Shown: positions 56,434 to 64,000 of the stretch, piece by piece | Numbering within the stretch: the first letter of the stretch is position 1 | How the letters are laid out: each line of letters begins with the position of its first letter | The notes under the pieces: generated by a model | What the model saw: only the letters and a program-made list of their open reading frames with translations | The model's database searches: none | What the model was told of the DNA's origin: nothing | DNA from: Clitopilus passeckerianus | Lineage: Eukaryota; Basidiomycota; Agaricomycetes; Agaricales; Entolomataceae | DNA: 64,000 nucleotides | Direction of reading: 5' to 3' | Assembly: GCA_944990035.1 (NCBI GenBank) | Contig: CALYLX010000136.1 | Span: 372,001 to 436,000, forward strand | Translations under genes and position numbers: made by a program

Positions 56434-59400
56434 ATGGCACTCTCTGCAGCGGATTTACAGGTAAATATCATAGAATATTACTAGAAATTGTGTTGATTTC
56501 TATCGTCAGAAACGCCATGAACTTGAAGGAGCCCCAGATCCATTCCCCACTCTGGGCGGTGCACTTGCCTCTGGTAACAAGGCCAATGGAAACGGAAAGG
56601 CTACTAGTAGTCAATCTGTAGACACTGAGTCGGAGGCTGCATTCCCTACGCTCTCCTCAAGCACACCCGTTTCTGGTGCTCCTCAGAATTCCGCTTGGTC
56701 CGCAGCCGGTCCCCGTCTCAAAGCCACTGTTGCCAAAACTCCTACTTTCACCGACTCATTCACTCTCTCCACGATTGACCTTTCCTCCTCGGGCAAGGAT
56801 GGGAAACCGACCACGGTCGGAGAAGTCATTCGACAGGTTATGGCTAAGTACAAGGTCAAGATTGAGGCATCCGCCAATCAGAGGTCCAGGCAGACAACTT
56901 TCTACATAAAGTCTGAGAGCCAGAAGGAATTGGACAAGTCCAAGCGCAGCTTGTTGGCTTTGCTGAGCCCTAACGTCACCTCTATTCTGAATGCTCCTGC
57001 TTCGACTATCGCGTCCATTATTGGTGTCAAAGGTGCTACCCTCAAGCAGATTCGTGACCAGACCTCGGTCCGTATCGACATCCCACCCCGTGATTCTGCA
57101 CAAACTCCCTCTGGTGCTACCCCCGCAGGTTCAGGCAAAGCTACTCCTCTCCCTCCTACCGGAGATGACGAGGATGAGCCCACCATTCCCATCACCCTCA
57201 CTGGCCCCCAACCTCTCGTTCTCGAGGCTCAAGAACTCTTGAACCAGATTATTGCCTCCAAGACTTCGAGGTCCACTCAACGCGCCAAAGACATCCCCGC
57301 CCAGATTCTCCCCTTCATTGCGGCTCGCAAGAACGCCATCGTTTCCTCCGCCTCCGAGTGGGCTGACGTCAATGCCTCGGTCAACTGGGCCACTCGTGAA
57401 GTCGTCGTTTCCGGTGACCGTCCCGCCGTCGGCAAGGTCATTGAAGCTATCAAGCAAGCAGTCGAAGACCTCGAAAACAATCTCACTTCTCTCAAGATTT
57501 CCATCCCCAAGCGCCAACATCGCCTCCTCGCTGGCAAGGCCATTGAGGAAATCATGAACAAGTCAGAATGTTCCGTGGTCACTGCTGATCAGGAGGATCC
57601 CTCTGAGGAAGTAACCGTCTGGGGCCCTGGATTGAAGCTTTCACAGGGTCTGCAAGCGGTCATGGAGGTTGCCAACTCTCAGCATATCACGTCTTTCCCC
57701 CTTCCCGCTGGCGACTCGGCCAAACAGATCTGCACATATCTCGGTCGAACCGGCTTCGTCAAAACCCTCACCTCTTCATTCCCCGGTGTTTCCGTCTTCT
57801 TACCCTCTCCGGGTGCAGTCGAGAACTCTACCAAAGACGGCAAGAAGGTCAATATCGATTTGGTTGGTGACCAAGAGAAAGTTACGCAGGCACTCGCCAA
57901 GTTGAAGGACACCGTCGAGAAATTGAGCGGTGGTGCCACCAGGGAAATCGAGATCGACTGGTTGATTCATAGGGTCATTAAAGGCAAAGGTGCCAAAAAA
58001 CTCAAGGTGCTCCACGAACAGCACAATGTCCAGGTTTTCTTCCCTCCTGAATCCTCTGAGTCATCCTTCATCCTCTTCGCCTACGATCCTGCGACCCCTA
58101 CGACTTCCAGCAAGGACGAGAAGAAGAAGCAACTGGATGAGGCTGAGAAGGAAGTTCGAAAGTTGGCCGCTGAGGCTGCTGATGTCAAGACCGAGAAGGT
58201 CGAGGTGGAGGAGAGATGGCATGATGCCATCGTTGGTCGGAACGGGACCACTCTCAACGCTATCATTGGTGAAGACAAGACGCTCTCTATCAAAGTTGGT
58301 GCCGAGGCTGGAGACGCCAATAAGGATATCGTGGTCATCAGGGGTACTGCTTCGGATGTCGACAAGGCGGTCAAGGAGATCCTACAGATCGTAGAGAAAG
58401 CTAAAAACGACGAGATTGTCAACAGCTACGTAAGTCTTTTTTCGGCGGTCTCTGCATCAGAGACTCATGCTTACCTCTACAGTCCACCGAATTTGATATT
58501 GATCGCGAGTACGTCGGTCGTATCGTTGGTGCGCAAGGCGCTGGTGTCAACAAGCTCCGTGACCAACTTGACGTCAAGATCGACGTCTCTGACGAGGGTG
58601 ACGATGGCCACAAGGAGGTCACTGGTGGCAGGAAGAAGAAGGGCAGCCCCAGCCACCACCACCTTAGGGCCAAAGTCAAGATTACTGGTCGCGAAGAGAA
58701 CGTCGAGGAGGCAAAGAGGAGGGTTCTGGCTCAAGTTGAACGCCTCGCCGATGAGACCTCTGAGATCCTCAAGATCCCGGCTCAATTCCACGCTTCCCTC
58801 ATTGGTCAATCTGGCAAATACGCCATCCGTCTTGAGGAGAAATACGGTGTCAAGATCACTTTCCCTCGTCAAGCTGAGAACGGGTCCACTCGCGAGAACC
58901 TCAAGCCTGATGAGGTTCTCATCAAGGGTGGCAAGAAGGGTGTAGCTGGTGCCAAATCTGAGCTCGTCGACGCCGCCGAGTTCGAGAAGGAGACCAACAA
59001 TGTACTCAAGTTCACCGTTCCTCAGCGTGCTGTTGCTCGTATTCTCGGCAAGGGTGGCGCACAAATCAACGAGATCAAGGACACCACCGATGCACAAATC
59101 GATATTGACCGACCTGAGGACAACAGGGATGGCAATGCCGATGTGAACATCACCGTCAAAGGAACCAAGAAGGCGATCAATGCTGCCAAGACCGCAATCT
59201 GGCTATCGCTGAGCAGGTTCACGAGGAGATTACCGTGCTCCTGGACGTCGAGAACAAGTTCCACAGGACCATTATTGGTGCCGGCGGACAGGGCTTGAAG
59301 GATCTTATCGCCAGGGTTGGCGGGCCAACAGACTCCAAGACTCAAGCTGGCTTGATCCGATTGTAAGTTACTTTATTCAACTTCTCCCGTCCTCACTAAT

Positions 59401-60415
59401 TACAACCATAAAAGCCCTCGTCAAGGTGAACCTTCTGATGAAGTCAGGCTTCGTGGCGAGCCTAAGCTGGTCAACAAGCTCAAGGCTGAGCTCGACAAGA
59501 TTGTCGCTGAACTCCGTGACCGCGTTGTTCTCGCAGTGGAAATTCCTCAGGCTCAACACCGTGCCCTGATTGGCCGTGGTGGTCAGCATCTGAACGAGCT
59601 TCAGGACAAGCGCAATGTCCAAGTTCAGTTCCCTGGATCTAGGTCTTACAACCAGGTTGGGGAGCCTGAAAACAAGGCTGACTTCGAGGGCGTCGAACCA
59701 TCCAATATTGTCAAGGTCACCGGCTCACGGAAGGCTTGCGAGGAGACCATCGAGGAGCTCAAGGGTAAAGTCAAGCCTCCTGCCCCTGAAGGCGTCAGCG
59801 GAACCGTGACTGTCCCCTTCAAGTACCACCACGCAGTCACTCAACAAGGGCCCTCTTCAGGACCCTCCGCTCTTCGGTGTCAACGTCGATCTTCCCGAGC
59901 AACCCCCCAAACTGGAGCTTCCTTCCCGCCCTGCACCGGAAGGCGCAGCTACCGCTCGTATTGACGAGCCCGAAACTGCTGATGAGCAGGCAATCTCTTG
60001 GGAAGTTGTCGCCAATTACCAAGGCGCACAAGAAGGAGAGTCGACCTGGACTCTTAACGCTCGTGACGCAGCGGGCCTGGAAAGGGCAACCAAGCACATC
60101 CAGGGGGCTATTGAGCATGCCGAGCGCATGTCCCAGGTTGGGTTCCTTACCCTTCCTGACAGGTCTATCTTCCCAAGGATTGTTGGTGCCAAGGGTGCCA
60201 ATGTCGCCAGATTGAGGGCTGAGACTGGCGCCGACATCCAGGTTGGCAGGGACAACAATACAATTGTTATCATTGGTGCGTCTTATTGCGAAACTGGCCC
60301 CTTTTATTTCACCATAAGCTAATGACTTGGTATAGGTTCTGAGAACGACATCCTCGCAGCCAAGGAAGCCATTCTGAACATGGCTAACAACTCTGGACGC
60401 AACACCCGTCATTAG
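56434..60415 (+). CDS. SCP160: Vigilin (multi-KH RNA-binding protein, Scp160-like) with three apparent frame breaks
   Basis: A polysome-associated RNA-binding protein with many KH repeats. The start at 56434 reads MALSAADLQ; after a short intron KRHELEGAPDPFPTLGGALA follows. KH signatures appear repeatedly: ASIIGVKGATLKQIRDQTSV, RQHRLLAGKAIEEIMNKSE, VIKGKGAKKLKVLHEQHNVQ, AIVGRNGTTLNAIIGEDKTL, VGRIVGAQGAGVNKLRDQLD, ASLIGQSGKYAIRLEEKYG, ARILGKGGAQINEIKDTTDA, TIIGAGGQGLKDLIARVG, ALIGRGGQHLNELQDKRN and RIVGAKGANVARLRAETGA. It ends NNSGRNTRH. The frame must shift near 59199 (AAKTAI to LAIAEQVHEEITV), near 59850 (HHAVTQQG to LFRTLRS) and near 59873 (to FGVNVDLPEQPP), each by one base. Coding sequence is otherwise conserved throughout. 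Confidence 0.95.
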
Positions 60416-60849
60416 ATTGTCACAAAGTCCTATCTTACAGATCGCATTCATATGCATTTATCTTGATTGATGACCTTGCTTAAATACGTTGCATACTTAC
60501 TGGAAATCAAACACTTACTAGTTGGCTGTCTAGATACAGCAAAATAATCAAAAAGGAAGGAGTCTGGAGTTTTCTTGGGTGAATTGACAAATTTCGGGCA
60601 TGACAAATCTTTCGATTAGATGGAAAAGATTACCAACAGTGGTAAAGCCGTGCCTCGTACGTCCGAAGTAACGCTACGCCTCAATTGCGTGATTTTGAAC
60701 AATCATTGCTCGCACGTCATTTTGGGCGACGATGGCACTACAAAAGACCCCTTCGAATCAAGATGGGAAGCACCAATTTTCAAAGTCATTTCCATTTTCT
60801 GCTTAGAGCCTCTCTTTCGAGCTTTACTGTCATACTAAAAATACAATAA
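60416..60849. other. Intergenic, 434 bp
   Basis: Vigilin 3' region and MET3 promoter. The open frame at 60620-60838 has no recognisable motif. No clear sulfur-regulatory site (CACGTGA) was found. Confidence 0.45.
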
Positions 60850-62906
<2,057 letters not shown>

Positions 62907-63085
62907 TATGTATCATTATTACTCTGTATCCCGATAGACCTCTGTATTTTTGCATCGACCCTTACACCACATGTGAAATAGATACGCGATTCCCCAAGAT
63001 CACGAGACTTCTAGTTTGACCCGAATGCAGCCCGCTGTAAAAGCCGGAGCTTGGACTTTCACCCTCTTTCAACTCTTTACCAGCA

Positions 63086-64000
63086 ATGCTCAGGCAGGTC
63101 ATTCGTTCTGGTCGTCCACTCAGGTCTCTGGGCCAAAAACATAGCGGAGCTCTCCGAACTCTTATCACACCATCAGTCTCTTCACGTTCGGATTTCTCGA
63201 GCCGGAGCTTGATTTCCTCTTCTACTACCGGTCCTTCACTTTTGCTAAACCGCCAACAACGACGAGCAATGTCTGCGCACGCTGGAGAGTCTACTTTACG
63301 TCCTGAACCTGATCAGGTTCTGCAGGATATCGCAGACTACGTCCACAATTACGAAGTCACGTCTGACCTTGCATGGGAGACTGCTCGTCTCTGCTTGATC
63401 GACACCATTGGTTGCGGACTTGAGGCTTTGAGGTTCCCTGAGTGCACGAAGCTCCTTGGCCCCGTCGTTGAGGGAACAATTGTTCCCAACGGTACGCGTT
63501 TTCTTCCTTCTACCCTCTGTGCTATCGCTCACTTCCACTCTGGACAGGTACCCGTGTCCCCGGAACTAACTATCAGCTCGATCCCATTCGTGGTGCATTC
63601 AATATTGGTGCAACCATCCGCTGGCTTGACTTCAACGATTGCTTCTTGGCGGCCGAATGTGAGTTACCCCAAACTTTTTCACGGAACATCCGCTAAGATC
63701 CGGTTCAGGGGGACATCCGTCTGACAACTTGGGAGCCATCCTCGCCGTCGCCGATCACCTTTCGCGCCAAGGCCAGTCTTTGACCGTCAAGGACATCCTT
63801 GAGTCCATGATCAAGGCCCATGAAATTCAAGGATGTCTCGCCCTCCTGAACTCCTACAACCGCGTCGGACTTGATCACGTCGTCCTCGTCAAGGTCGCGT
63901 CCACTGCCGTCGTTTCCAAACTCCTCGGCCTGAACCGTGACCAAACCGTTGATGCTGTCTCCCAAGCCTGGGTCGATGGACAGTCTCTCAGGACTTACCG
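63086..64000 (+). CDS. PDH1: 2-methylcitrate dehydratase (MmgE/PrpD family), 3' part cut by the window edge
   Basis: Mitochondrial enzyme of the methylcitrate cycle, which degrades propionyl-CoA. The start at 63086 reads [20 protein letters not shown], an Arg/Ser-rich presequence that extends to about residue 60 ([12 protein letters not shown]). The MmgE/PrpD domain follows: [100 protein letters not shown] and [20 protein letters not shown]. Two introns, near 63492-63547 and 63659-63709, join in phase. The gene runs off the window at SLRTYR. No frame problem is seen. Confidence 0.95.

Noticed and set aside
57131..57520. Long open frames on the minus strand within vigilin (also 58477-59097)
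   Set aside because: They are antisense shadows of a strongly codon-biased gene; the sense frame encodes KH repeats and the antisense proteins show no domain.

Overview
This window is nuclear DNA from a filamentous basidiomycete, most likely a mushroom-forming Agaricomycete. The evidence is about 28 densely packed, intron-rich genes with many GT-AG introns of 50-80 nt. The gene set is fungal: an eEF3/New1-type ATPase, an AA9 lytic polysaccharide monooxygenase, a Pho80-type cyclin, a Zn2Cys6 factor and a fungal-type ATP sulfurylase with a C-terminal APS-kinase-like domain. No mobile element, rRNA, tRNA, CRISPR array or biosynthetic cluster was recognised. Gene extents run from start codon to stop codon and include introns.

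Layout. 1-11.4 kb is housekeeping: a truncated eEF3/New1 ATPase (-), a glycerol-3-phosphate/DHAP acyltransferase (-), RRP12 (+), proteasome assembly chaperone 2 (-) and ETF-alpha (-). At 11.7-16 kb PEX5 and an AA9 LPMO run on +. At 16.5-24.6 kb lie a homeodomain factor (-), an NDR-family kinase with a CRIB motif (+), a C2H2 factor (-) and a BolA protein (-). At 25-34.5 kb are an unrecognised conserved-looking gene (+), DNA ligase I (-), a second C2H2 factor (+), NAA50 (-) and a cell-wall-integrity-type MAPKK (+). At 34.5-45.5 kb are a 2.4 kb gene-poor stretch, a Zn2Cys6 factor (+), a secreted aspartic protease (-), a small unknown gene (+), a Pho80-like cyclin (-) and a secreted SLT/GH23-like protein (+). 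At 46-64 kb are PP5 (+), SR140/U2SURP (+), an unknown single-pass membrane protein (-), ERO1 (-), vigilin (+), MET3 (+) and the start of 2-methylcitrate dehydratase (+).

There is no operon-like system, but several neighbours are functionally suggestive. ETF-alpha and PEX5, both tied to fatty-acid catabolism, share a 368 bp divergent promoter carrying a 13 bp palindrome. The cyclin and the secreted SLT protein share a promoter with a cluster of TGACTC sites. ERO1 has ACGTG elements like unfolded-protein-response sites upstream and an RDEL terminus.

The most striking structural features are very small internal exons deduced from protein continuity: 5 nt in PP5, and 10 nt and 17 nt in the LPMO. 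There is also a GC-AG intron inside a zinc finger and a CRIB motif in an NDR-type kinase.

Caution: five genes (RRP12, the 25 kb gene, DNA ligase I, PP5, vigilin) have frame breaks of one or two bases inside otherwise well-conserved coding sequence, mostly at short homopolymers. Uncorrected assembly indels are the simplest explanation. Automated models across these points should be treated with care.
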